This document shows positions 1-7,921 of a stretch of 18,338 nucleotides of DNA, piece after piece (positions within the stretch are counted from its first letter, which is position 1; every line of letters starts with the position of its first letter). The notes under the pieces are model-generated. The model was not told the DNA's origin and searched no databases. It saw only the letters and a program-made list of their open reading frames with translations. Position numbers and translations under genes: made by a program. The DNA lies in the NCBI GenBank assembly GCA_002479035.1, contig DLLA01000094.1, forward strand, positions 11,999-30,336, written 5' to 3'. This DNA is from Bacteroidales bacterium UBA7574. GTDB lineage: Bacteria; Bacteroidota; Bacteroidia; Bacteroidales; Paludibacteraceae.

Positions 1-210
1 GGCGGGTGCCATATTGATAGTCAGCGTGTGCTTGGGGCGACCATAGCCATTCACGGTGATGGCAGAGATAATGCGCTCGCGGCTCTCCTTGACGGCATTG
101 TCAGGCAGTCCGACGAGGGTGAAGTCATAGCCCGCTACGGCATGCACTTCGATGGTAACTATCACTGCATCAATGCCTTGTAAGGCTGCGCCGAAACACT
201 TGATTAACAT
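1..210 (-). CDS. ComM/YifB family Mg-chelatase-like AAA+ ATPase, N-terminal part (cut by window edge)
   Basis: Only the first 70 codons are visible; the rest lies beyond position 1. The protein opens MLIKCFGAALQGIDA and continues with GLPDNAVKESRERI and a segment ending in TINMAPA. These are the hallmark N-terminal strands of the YifB/ComM family, whose members carry an N-terminal Lon-protease-like fold, a central Mg-chelatase AAA+ domain and a C-terminal domain. ComM is a branch-migration helicase that aids integration of transforming DNA in competent bacteria; the role in Bacteroidales is less clear. The Walker motifs are outside the window, so the ATPase activity is inferred from the family. 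It follows tamB in the same direction with a 54-nt gap and no promoter that I can see in it, so co-transcription with tamB is likely. The ATG at 208-210 matches the usual family start. Confidence 0.88.
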   Translation of the reverse strand, partial: MLIKCFGAALQGIDAVIVTIEVHAVAGYDFTLVGLPDNAVKESRERIISAITVNGYGRPKHTLTINMAPA

Positions 211-264
211 AAGCGGATTTGCGATTTTAGGATTTATGATGTACGATTTGCGCCCCGTTTGGAG

Positions 265-3200
265 TTAGCGGGGCACGCTGTCACGTGGCGTTGCTGTCCG
301 CAGGCTGTCAGTCTTGTGCCGTGGGGTCCAATTGAAATCGTGCTTGAATACAAAACCGATACCCTGCACCGTATTCGCCTGTTTGAGCGAGTACTTGTCC
401 ACGGTGTGGGTGTACGCCTTGAGACGCAGTTTGCCGTTTTCGGTCAGCATATACTCCACATCGAGGTCGCCAAAAAACGGTCGGTTGCTGAGGTCATTGT
501 AGCGATAGCCGAAATTGCCATTGATAAGCAATTGATTGACAGGGTGTATCTGGAAATTCGCCTCATACTCTTGGCTGGCAGTCTCGCCCTCGCCGTCAGT
601 CCGGATGTTGAACCCCATAGTGAAGACGTCAGTCAGTTTGCTGAGCCACGAATTAATTTGCCCCGTGAGCGTGGAGGAGAGCAGCGAATAGGTCTCATTC
701 AATCCTACATTTCGGGTGTTCTGGAGGTACTCCGGTGTGTAGAACCTGTTGAAAACCAGCAGATAAATGATTTGCCGCATCAGCATCTCGTTGGTATTGA
801 TGATAGAGCGCACCTGACTCTGCACCGCCTCGTCAGACTGTGGCAATTCGACCGCAAACGAGATGATTGGGTTAAAAAGTTGGTCGGTCATGTGAAGCAC
901 ACAATTCACCGGCACAGAGGTCCTGTTTGTGGAAATCTGCGAGACATCACTGCCGTAAAGGTCACGCAATGAGGCTGTTAGGTGGTATTTGCCGGTAATA
1001 TCCACGGTAGGCGAAGTGGGGTCACCGTTCCATATCACGCGACTGCCTTCGGCTATCTCAAAGTTGCGGCGGACGATGTTGCCCAGCGAGAAAGAGAACA
1101 GCCCCGACTGCAAAGTATAGGTACCGAGCAGTTGGATATTGCCCGTCCTGTCATCGTAATCAAGGCGCAAATTGCCTTCGCCGACACCGCGCAACCCGTC
1201 ATCTCCGCCCATCTTGAGGTTGATTTCCGCCATCGGAGTGGCTTCCACCAACAGCGACAAGATGACGCGAGTGCTGCTTTTCGTCTTCTTGACAGATGTC
1301 TTGGGTGCCTCTTGATGCAACAGGCGGAGCAGGCTGTTGGTCGTGGTATCGGGCTCCACAAAATTGATAAACGATGTGGAGGATGCAGTGCTGGCAGTGG
1401 CAATGCTGAGGTAGAACTTGGTCTTTGAGTCTGTCCGCGCATTCACGCCGATACGGCACTCCTGCTCATCACCGCGAATAGTCACACTACCCGTGCCGTA
1501 CACTTTGCCGTAGAACATCGCCTGAGGGTCGTAGGGCAGGTTGAGTGCCTGCATATTGCTCACATTGGCGGTCATGTCATAGTGGAAATCCTCGAACAGC
1601 GTGTGCGTGATAATGCCACTGAATGTTCCCGTATGCCCTTCCAAATCATGCAGCGTGATATGCGGAAAACGTATGGAAGTGGAGTCCATAAAGACGGAAT
1701 CGGAGAATATGAACGTCGCACCTATCTGAGGCACAGTCAGTTGCGCGTTCTTGCCGTACATGGCAGCGGTTATATAGGTGTCGCGTTCATGCCCGTCAAT
1801 ATGCAGGTTGCCATAGCCCAAACCTTTGAGGTCGCTGAGTATTCCTTTCGTCCAGAAATTCACAATTGCAAGGTTCACACTATCGCACGCGATATCAAGT
1901 TCCCAACGCTTTTCTGGCTTCACCAGCCCGTCCACATGGGCAATCACCACATTGGTCGTATCAATCACATCGCCCGTGATGACCATCGTCTTCTCCTCGC
2001 GGTTGAGATGCGCCTCTGCCACAGCCCTGCCCAACGGTACGCCGTTCAGCCCTGCCTCGGGAATGACGGCTTGCGCCTCAAACACCGGTTGCGAAAACAG
2101 TCCGTAGATGGTCGCCCACCCCGTCAGCAATCCGTCCACCGACAGGGCATGCGAGGCATTGGTGTAGCCCAACAGATAGTTCACATTGATATTCTGCAAC
2201 TCAACACTGATGGAATCCTCCGCATGGGGCGATGCCATCCCATGCGCGCGTATGGATTGGTGGTTGGTACTGAGGCTGAAATGCTCCACCCCCAGTGTTT
2301 TTTCGGCAACAGTATAGACCACATGGGCGTCGCCGATACTCCATATTGAGTCATTGAGCACGATGTCACTGGGGTGGATATGCACATCCAGCAGGGGTTT
2401 GTCGGCATATTTGGCAAGCCGCGACGACACACGGATAGTACCCGCATTGCGCACGCTGTCAGTGTTGTCCAACCGCACCGTCAGCCCCACCACATCATCT
2501 TTCGCATTCACATCCACGCGGGCTCTGAGGTCGCCTATCTTGGCAGCGGTGGGGTTATCCTGTGGCAGGTGGCTCAAAACGTACAACGACATATTCAACC
2601 TGTCGTCTGTATTGTCCACTGACAATGTCACATCCTCCATCCATGCCCCCTGTGTCAGCACCTTGGGCACGTATGCCTGCAAACCGAACTGACTGTCGCT
2701 CTCATGAATAAATCCCTTCAATGTAGGGTACAACGGCACGTCGATGCCCAAGTCTAATGCCTTCGTAATCTGCTCTATATTACGCAGATAGACATAAAAA
2801 TCCAAGTCATTGGGCATACGTTTGCTCACAGGACCCGTGTAGGGAGACACCAATGCCGGCAGATACTGATTGAGGAACGCATGGAAGGTGGACGGCAATG
2901 TCGTGTATGAGAACGGACCGCTGATGCCCGCCGTCAAGTAGTCCGATTGAATACGCAACTGGTGTGCGGGGCGTTTCCCTTGAGCCACATTATCCACCTC
3001 CATCTTCATCTGCTCCATCACCGTCGTCTGTCCGTCGTTGGTGAGCGTGAGCGTATCCACAATCACGTAACCTATAAGATTATCAAGCACTTGCGATACA
3101 TTATTACCCGATGTAAACAGGCTCACGTATGTCATCGCGCCCAACTCCAAAGTAGGATATTTCTCTGTCAGATGCACGGCTGCCGGACGGAAATGCTCCA

Positions 3201-4653
3201 CGCGCACAGTGAAATCCATACGTGTATCTCGTTCCGAAAAGTCCGCCAAACCTTCCAAATGCAGCCCGATATTCTCATCGTCTATATGCAGCGTACCATG
3301 AATTTCTTGGTCGGCAAAGCCTCCGTCGAAATGAATATCGCGATACGTATATCCTTTATATTCAATCTTTTGCACTTGCGCATCTGCCGTACACGAGAAC
3401 ACCTTGTCCCACTTCCCGTCCACATGTGCACCAAACGCAATCACACCCAAATTCTTCTGCCCGAGCAATCGCCCGAGATGGAAACGCCTTGTGGACACAC
3501 GCCCGCAGAACGCCACCCGCCGCAAAGTAGTGTCAGCATGCATATCGCCGTTCACAGTCACCGTCCCCAAGGAGGTGTTGAATCCACCGCGCAACCGCAC
3601 ATTCTCTATCCGCCCGTCCATTTCACCATGGTAGTGTATATGCCCCAAAGCCGCCACAGGCTGCGGCAGGTGTATGGGTTTTAGCAGCAGTTCCGACAGC
3701 ATATCTTGCAGCAGCGCATGGTGACAATACAGGTCTTCGCAGTCTGCATGCACGTACAGCGAGTCCAATTCCGTAGGGTGATACACCGCCACATCGCCGA
3801 CAAACATCTGCTGACCGCGGTATGTCAACTGCATCGCATCGGCAAACAGCGAGTCCAAATTGCCGTGCAATGTCGCCTCAAAACGGGCATCCAACCTGTC
3901 CAATTGTGCCCTGAGCGTCAGCGCGCGAAGGGTGAAATCCACAGAATCGCTGCTCCACACGGGCAAGGTCAGGTCGAGGTTCAACCTGTCCACCAGCAAC
4001 TCCTTATATCGCACGCGTGTATCTGTCAGCCGCAACTCGTCAATGTTCACGCGCAACGGGAACGCCGACGAGTCCGTCTTGAACATATCCAGCAGATACT
4101 GGCAATTCAGCGTCGTGTCATTCACCGTCTGGATATTCACGTATGGGCGTTGCAGTTCCACTTGTGTCAGGTCCAACCGCTTATTCCGCAGCAGCAATGG
4201 GTGGAAATGAATATGCACGTGTTCCACAAATGCCAACGTATCTCGTTGCTGGTCACTCACATACACGCTGTCTATGGTCAGTCTGTTCAGCGGTTGGTAG
4301 TATAGTCGCCCCACATGCACATCAGCCCCCCAACGCTCCGACAACTTATCCGTCACCAGTCCCATCAGGAACGTCTGCACCCTGCTCTGTTTCAACAGCA
4401 CCACAGCCGTCCCGCTCAGCACAACCACTATCCCCACCGCAATCACAATGGCAATCAGGATGCCCTTGACCACTTTCCAACCCTTCTTGCCGCCTTCCTT
4501 TTTTTTGCCGTCCCCCCCCCTCTTTTCCGCATATTCCACACCTTCCCCTGCAAGAGTTTTCGTCTCCTGTTCCCCTTGTCTTATTTGGCTTTCCTGCACT
4601 TCCAAACCGCTCGTTACAAGGTCTTCGTTCCTATTTTTGCCTTCTTCACCCAT
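265..4653 (-). CDS. tamB: TamB-like inner-membrane-anchored translocation/assembly protein
   Basis: A very large protein (1,462 residues from the chosen start) with one membrane anchor near residues 61-87, followed by a long beta-rich region of repeated, amphipathic, AsmA/TamB-like strands. The C-terminal 350-400 residues form the conserved TamB (DUF490) domain, with segments such as MGGDDGLRGVGEGNLRLDY and NGDPTSPTVDITGKY. TamB-family proteins bridge inner and outer membranes as a hydrophobic groove; they are implicated in anterograde phospholipid transport and, with TamA, in assembly of some outer-membrane proteins. The reading frame stays open upstream to an ATG at 4743, but a good promoter lies inside that extension, so I start at the ATG at 4653. 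Residues 1-60 are charged and low in complexity, and contain G9 and A8 runs in the DNA; a later start such as the GTG at residue 61 cannot be excluded. No TamA gene is visible nearby. comM/yifB follows downstream. Confidence 0.9.
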   Translation of the reverse strand: MGEEGKNRNEDLVTSGLEVQESQIRQGEQETKTLAGEGVEYAEKRGGDGKKKEGGKKGWKVVKGILIAIVIAVGIVVVLSGTAVVLLKQSRVQTFLMGLVTDKLSERWGADVHVGRLYYQPLNRLTIDSVYVSDQQRDTLAFVEHVHIHFHPLLLRNKRLDLTQVELQRPYVNIQTVNDTTLNCQYLLDMFKTDSSAFPLRVNIDELRLTDTRVRYKELLVDRLNLDLTLPVWSSDSVDFTLRALTLRAQLDRLDARFEATLHGNLDSLFADAMQLTYRGQQMFVGDVAVYHPTELDSLYVHADCEDLYCHHALLQDMLSELLLKPIHLPQPVAALGHIHYHGEMDGRIENVRLRGGFNTSLGTVTVNGDMHADTTLRRVAFCGRVSTRRFHLGRLLGQKNLGVIAFGAHVDGKWDKVFSCTADAQVQKIEYKGYTYRDIHFDGGFADQEIHGTLHIDDENIGLHLEGLADFSERDTRMDFTVRVEHFRPAAVHLTEKYPTLELGAMTYVSLFTSGNNVSQVLDNLIGYVIVDTLTLTNDGQTTVMEQMKMEVDNVAQGKRPAHQLRIQSDYLTAGISGPFSYTTLPSTFHAFLNQYLPALVSPYTGPVSKRMPNDLDFYVYLRNIEQITKALDLGIDVPLYPTLKGFIHESDSQFGLQAYVPKVLTQGAWMEDVTLSVDNTDDRLNMSLYVLSHLPQDNPTAAKIGDLRARVDVNAKDDVVGLTVRLDNTDSVRNAGTIRVSSRLAKYADKPLLDVHIHPSDIVLNDSIWSIGDAHVVYTVAEKTLGVEHFSLSTNHQSIRAHGMASPHAEDSISVELQNINVNYLLGYTNASHALSVDGLLTGWATIYGLFSQPVFEAQAVIPEAGLNGVPLGRAVAEAHLNREEKTMVITGDVIDTTNVVIAHVDGLVKPEKRWELDIACDSVNLAIVNFWTKGILSDLKGLGYGNLHIDGHERDTYITAAMYGKNAQLTVPQIGATFIFSDSVFMDSTSIRFPHITLHDLEGHTGTFSGIITHTLFEDFHYDMTANVSNMQALNLPYDPQAMFYGKVYGTGSVTIRGDEQECRIGVNARTDSKTKFYLSIATASTASSTSFINFVEPDTTTNSLLRLLHQEAPKTSVKKTKSSTRVILSLLVEATPMAEINLKMGGDDGLRGVGEGNLRLDYDDRTGNIQLLGTYTLQSGLFSFSLGNIVRRNFEIAEGSRVIWNGDPTSPTVDITGKYHLTASLRDLYGSDVSQISTNRTSVPVNCVLHMTDQLFNPIISFAVELPQSDEAVQSQVRSIINTNEMLMRQIIYLLVFNRFYTPEYLQNTRNVGLNETYSLLSSTLTGQINSWLSKLTDVFTMGFNIRTDGEGETASQEYEANFQIHPVNQLLINGNFGYRYNDLSNRPFFGDLDVEYMLTENGKLRLKAYTHTVDKYSLKQANTVQGIGFVFKHDFNWTPRHKTDSLRTATPRDSVPR
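4499..4520 (-). repeat. Homopolymer runs G9 and A8 in the tamB 5' coding region
   Basis: The coding strand has nine consecutive G (4520-4512) and, five bases later, eight consecutive A (4506-4499). They encode RGGD and KKK at about residues 45-52, just before the membrane anchor. A one-base slip in either run would frameshift the protein before its anchor. Whether this is used as a switch is unknown. Confidence 0.85.
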
Positions 4654-4668
4654 TACTAAACTATCCCG

Positions 4669-4699
4669 CAAAGGTACAAAAAATGCACCATATCTGCAA
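4669..4699 (-). promoter_or_regulatory. Bacteroidetes-type promoter for tamB
   Basis: Read on the minus strand there is TACCTTTG (4676-4669), an exact TAnnTTTG -7 element. It is preceded after 19 nt by TTGC (4699-4696), a partial match to the TTTG -33 element. Transcription should begin near 4662, about 10 nt before the ATG at 4653. This short leader has no Shine-Dalgarno sequence. The placement argues against the ATG at 4743. Confidence 0.65.
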
Positions 4700-4755
4700 G
4701 CAATCCTTAATTTTTGCACATTTTCATCACACCACGCCCCCACTCCCCCTCCTCA

Positions 4756-4890
4756 ACGAAACATGCAATTCTGCATTCTCAATTCTTCATTCTTAATTCT
4801 TAATTCTCAATTCTTCATTCTTAATTTCCCCGCCCTCCCTTTCCCACGAAACATGCAATTCTTCATTCTTAATTTTTCATTCTTAATTGC
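4756..4890. repeat. AT-rich repeat region with 90-bp direct repeat
   Basis: ACGAAACATGCAATTCT begins at 4756 and again at 4846, exactly 90 bp apart. Each copy runs into multiple variants of ATTCTTCATTCTTAATT (at least five closely spaced units). The same TTAATTCTTCA/TTAATTTTTAATT wording appears downstream of pfkA and ispH, so this is probably a cluster of the same dispersed AT-rich family. Confidence 0.8.
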
Positions 4891-4905
4891 CAATATGGTT
4901 TTCAT

Positions 4906-4964
4906 CGAAGGATAACCGATAGATAACCGAAGGATAACCGAAAGATAACCGAAGGATAATAACG
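4906..4964. repeat. 11-bp tandem array, five units
   Basis: GATAA recurs at 4911, 4922, 4933, 4944 and 4955, an exact 11-bp period. Units are variants of GATAACCGAAG; the last is degenerate (GATAATAACGA). There are no spacers, so it is not a CRISPR. It lies between the AT-rich repeat cluster and the ftsK promoter. Confidence 0.9.
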
Positions 4965-5013
4965 ACCATGTCGCACCCTTCCAGCACAATTGCCGCGGGA
5001 AAAAAGGGCACTC

Positions 5014-5045
5014 CTTGTATATATGAAAGATTTGTCGTATATTTG
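5014..5045 (+). promoter_or_regulatory. Bacteroidetes-type promoter for ftsK
   Basis: TATATTTG at 5038-5045 is an exact TAnnTTTG -7 element, with CTTG at 5014-5017 as a partial -33 element and a 20-nt spacer. Transcription should start near 5052, giving a leader of about 55 nt before the ATG at 5106. No Shine-Dalgarno sequence precedes the start, as is usual in this phylum. Confidence 0.65.
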
Positions 5046-5105
5046 CAGGTTGAAATGCAATGCAGAGATAACAATCTCTTACAACATCCAAACACCTGAC
5101 ATCAA

Positions 5106-7679
5106 ATGGCAAGACGAATCTCCAAACCCACCACCCGCACCACTGCGGGCGATACAGATACGAAACCTATCCGCGTAGAGCGCGAGCGCAAGTTCGACCT
5201 GCGGCAGACTTTCCGAGGTCTGTCGGACATCCTTCATAGCACCCGTTTTCGGCTGATAATGGGCATCGTGCTGTTGGCTGTGGCGTTGATGCTGCTCATC
5301 GCTTATATCAGTTTCTTCTTCACGGGTGCCAACGACTACTCTATCATAGAGCATGCCGCCGACCGCCGCGCGATGCGTGCGGGCATCACCAACGCATTGG
5401 GGCTTCCCGGGGCGGTGATTTCACGAGGGTTGATAGACGGAGCCTTCGGCATCGTTGTCATCCTGCCCATTCTGGCATTGGGGGTATATGCGGTGAGGTT
5501 GCTGTACGAGTTTCCGATGAAAGGTTGGAAAGTGCTGTTTATCACGCTATTCGGCATGTTTTGGGGCTCTATTGTCCTCGGGTTTGCACAGCAGATGACG
5601 GGCATCGGTTCGTTCTTCCGCTGGGGCGGTGCGCACGGTCAAATCATCTCCGAGTGGGCGACCTCCTACATCCAATGGCTGGGGCTTCTGCTCATTCTGG
5701 TGGTCGTGCTTGTGATATTCCTTATTGTCATCGACCGTCATTTTGTGGACAACTGCCGCCGTTTCGGGCAATGGTGCAAGCGTCTCTTTGCGCGTAAGCC
5801 GAAGCCCCAAGAAGAGCAAGAAAGTACTGATGTTCAGGAAAATACAGGCAACGTGCCCATTGAGATACATATAGAGCCCAACGGTGAGGACACCAACGGG
5901 AATACCATCAACATTGACATCACAAACGCAGACTCTCCCGCCGGAGATACCGCTCCTGCGGGCGAGATTACCGTCACCATTGAGAATACGCACACGCAAG
6001 ATGACCTTCCGGAAGAGCCTTCCGAGCCTGAGCCGGAAGACGAGACGGGCGATGCCCCCCTCGACATCGAAGAGCCGCAGGACGTGGAACTCAGCGAGCA
6101 AGACCCTGATTTTCTGCTGCATAAACTCGGTCCCTACGACCCGCGCAAGGACCTCGAGAACTACCATTTCCCGCCGCTGAACCTCCTCAAGGTCTATGAC
6201 AACGAGACCGCGCCCGTCATCAACCAAGACGAGCAGCAGGCGAATGCCAACCGCATCGTGACCACTCTGCGCAACTTCGGCATCGAAATCGACAGCATCA
6301 AAGCCACCGTCGGACCGACCGTCACGCTCTACGAGTTGGTCCCCAAGGCGGGCATCAAAATATCGAAAATAGCCAACCTCGAGAACGACATCATGCTCTC
6401 GCTGTCCGCCACGGGCATCCGTATTATCGCCCCCATGCCGGGCAAGGGGACCATCGGCATCGAGGTGCCCAACGAAAAGCCGCAGACCGTGAGCATGCAC
6501 TCGGTGATAGCGTCCAAACGCTTCCAAGACGAGCAGAAGATGCGCCTGCCCATCGCCATCGGCCGCACCATCACCAACGAGGTCTTCCTTTTCGACCTCG
6601 CCAAGACGCCGCACTTGCTGGTGGCGGGAGCCACGGGTCAAGGTAAGTCCGTGGCTATCAATGCCATACTCACTTCGCTGCTCTACAAGAAGCACCCCGC
6701 GGAACTCAAACTGGTGCTGGTGGACCCCAAGATGGTCGAGTTCTCGCCCTACAAGGAACTCTACCGCCACTACCTCGCCGCCATGCCCGATGTGGAGGAG
6801 AAGGACATCATCATCACCGACTGCGACAAGGTGATTAACACGCTCAACTCCCTCGTCATCGAGATGGAGAACCGCTACAAACTGCTCATGGATGCCGGAG
6901 TGCGCAACCTCGAGGACTACAACGACAAGTTTGTCAAGCGCCGCCTGAACCCCGAGAAACTCGTGGCGGACGCGCTACATCACCGCTATCTGCCTTATAT
7001 TGTGATAGTTATCGACGAGTACGGTGACTTTATCATGCAGGCGGGCAAGCAGGTGGAGACCCCTATCGCCCGCATCACGCAGAAGGCGCGCGCCGTGGGT
7101 ATGCACATGATTCTCGCCACCCAACGCCCGTCCGTGAACATCGTCACGGGTGTCATCAAAGCGAATATCCCGACCCGTATCGCCCTGCGCACGCAGTCCG
7201 TCATCGACTCCCGCACCGTCCTCGACGCCAAAGGTGCCGAGCAACTCATCGGTCGCGGCGACATGCTCTACGCCGGCAACGGCAACATCACCCGTATCCA
7301 ATGCGCCTTCGTGGACACCCCCGAGGTGGATGCCATCGTGGATTACATCAAGGACGAGCAGCACTACTTCGAGCCCTACCAACTGCCCGAGTATATCCCT
7401 GAGGGTCAGGAAGATGCAGTCACCCCGGGCAGCGTGGATATGAAGCGACTCGACCCCATGTTTGCCGACGTGGCGCGCTACGTGGTTGCCAAGCAGGAGG
7501 GCTCCACTTCGCGCCTGCAACGCGCATTCGAGATAGGCTACAACCGTGCGGGCAAACTGTCCGACCAACTCGAAGCCGCGGGCATCGTCGGACCCAACAA
7601 GGGGCCCAAAGGGCGCGATGTGCTGATTCAGGACATGGACATGCTAGAGCAGAAACTGCAGGAACTCGGTGCCGTCTAA
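5106..7679 (+). CDS. ftsK: DNA translocase FtsK/SpoIIIE
   Basis: FtsK is a septum-located hexameric ATPase that pumps double-stranded DNA during division and helps resolve chromosome dimers. The 857-residue protein has an N-terminal membrane domain with helices near residues 49-72, 113-134, 141-160 and 189-209. An acidic Pro/Glu/Asp-rich linker (about 231-335) follows, then the alpha/beta motor and a C-terminal winged-helix gamma domain (about 780-845, including GYNRAGKLSDQLEAAGIVG). Walker A is GATGQGKS at 508-515 and Walker B is YIVIVIDEYGDF at 631-642; ATQRPSVNIVTG at 671-682 is the typical motif after the B site. The linker is short, so this is a compact FtsK as expected for Bacteroidetes. 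The gamma domain suggests that it reads polar DNA motifs. It heads a same-strand run with the lolA-like gene and trxB, though 242 nt separate it from the former. Confidence 0.97.
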   Translation: MARRISKPTTRTTAGDTDTKPIRVERERKFDLRQTFRGLSDILHSTRFRLIMGIVLLAVALMLLIAYISFFFTGANDYSIIEHAADRRAMRAGITNALGLPGAVISRGLIDGAFGIVVILPILALGVYAVRLLYEFPMKGWKVLFITLFGMFWGSIVLGFAQQMTGIGSFFRWGGAHGQIISEWATSYIQWLGLLLILVVVLVIFLIVIDRHFVDNCRRFGQWCKRLFARKPKPQEEQESTDVQENTGNVPIEIHIEPNGEDTNGNTINIDITNADSPAGDTAPAGEITVTIENTHTQDDLPEEPSEPEPEDETGDAPLDIEEPQDVELSEQDPDFLLHKLGPYDPRKDLENYHFPPLNLLKVYDNETAPVINQDEQQANANRIVTTLRNFGIEIDSIKATVGPTVTLYELVPKAGIKISKIANLENDIMLSLSATGIRIIAPMPGKGTIGIEVPNEKPQTVSMHSVIASKRFQDEQKMRLPIAIGRTITNEVFLFDLAKTPHLLVAGATGQGKSVAINAILTSLLYKKHPAELKLVLVDPKMVEFSPYKELYRHYLAAMPDVEEKDIIITDCDKVINTLNSLVIEMENRYKLLMDAGVRNLEDYNDKFVKRRLNPEKLVADALHHRYLPYIVIVIDEYGDFIMQAGKQVETPIARITQKARAVGMHMILATQRPSVNIVTGVIKANIPTRIALRTQSVIDSRTVLDAKGAEQLIGRGDMLYAGNGNITRIQCAFVDTPEVDAIVDYIKDEQHYFEPYQLPEYIPEGQEDAVTPGSVDMKRLDPMFADVARYVVAKQEGSTSRLQRAFEIGYNRAGKLSDQLEAAGIVGPNKGPKGRDVLIQDMDMLEQKLQELGAV

Positions 7680-7731
7680 TTAAATAAGGTATCCCTCACC
7701 ATGTTACTTGTAGTAGAATACCCGCTTTGTT

Positions 7732-7806
7732 GAGCCCCCTCTTTAGCGGGGTCCCTACGAGCCCGATAGGGCAAAGTGGGGTGCTCTTGAGGGGGTTGGG
7801 GGAGTC
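7732..7806. repeat. G-rich hairpin element, copy A (long form, intergenic)
   Basis: CCCCCTC (7735-7741) can pair with GAGGGGG (7789-7795). A 47-nt insert between the arms holds an inner stem, CCCTA (7753-7757) with TAGGG (7767-7771). The right arm continues as TTGGGGGAGTC, the tail also seen in copies B and C. It might act as a transcript end for ftsK, but no clear T-run follows. Confidence 0.8.
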
Positions 7807-7848
7807 TCTTAAATAATATCAATACCTCCCCGCGTTTTTGTCGGGTCA

Positions 7849-7896
7849 AACAGCAAGGGATGCGCAACCCATGCGCAAGGGATAGGCAACGGATAG
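7849..7896. repeat. 11-bp tandem array, four units, upstream of the lolA-like gene
   Basis: Successive 11-mers AACAGCAAGGG, ATGCGCAACCC, ATGCGCAAGGG and ATAGGCAACGG run from 7849 to 7892, followed by a partial ATAG. The period is exact but the units are divergent. It ends about 25 nt before the ATG at 7922. I see no TAnnTTTG promoter in the ftsK-lolA gap. Confidence 0.75.
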
Positions 7897-7921
7897 AATA
7901 TAAACAATAGTAAAACAAGCA

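Larger units (their letters stand above)
4654..5105. other. Divergent tamB/ftsK intergenic region rich in small repeats
   Basis: This 452-nt region lies between the tamB and ftsK starts. It contains the two promoters, two direct copies of an ACGAAACATGCAATTC-led AT-rich unit set 90 bp apart, and a five-unit 11-bp tandem array (each listed separately). Between the array and the ftsK promoter (about 4965-5010) I see nothing recognisable. Open frames here on either strand are low-complexity and have no credible start or family match. Confidence 0.8.

Noticed and set aside
259..972. 237-codon plus-strand frame, and similar long frames at 1582-2349, 2947-3684 and 3706-4305
   Set aside because: All are antisense to tamB, with compositions typical of reverse-frame artefacts and no promoter, start context or recognisable motif.
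4906..4964. CRISPR array
   Set aside because: The repeats are 11 bp, contiguous and without spacers; no cas gene is present.
5547..6770. 407-codon open frame on the minus strand inside ftsK
   Set aside because: It lies entirely antisense to a well-supported FtsK, its translation is Leu/Val/Arg/Gly/His-biased as expected from reverse reading of GC-rich codons, and it matches no family.
7732..7806. FtsK-orienting polar sequence or dif-like site next to ftsK
   Set aside because: The G-rich element does not match the known KOPS octamer of E. coli (GGGNAGGG) and is palindromic rather than polar. There is no basis for a recombination site.
7680..7921. tRNA or small RNA gene between ftsK and lolA
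   Set aside because: The paired segments are explained by the hairpin element; no cloverleaf, CCA end or anticodon arm could be found.
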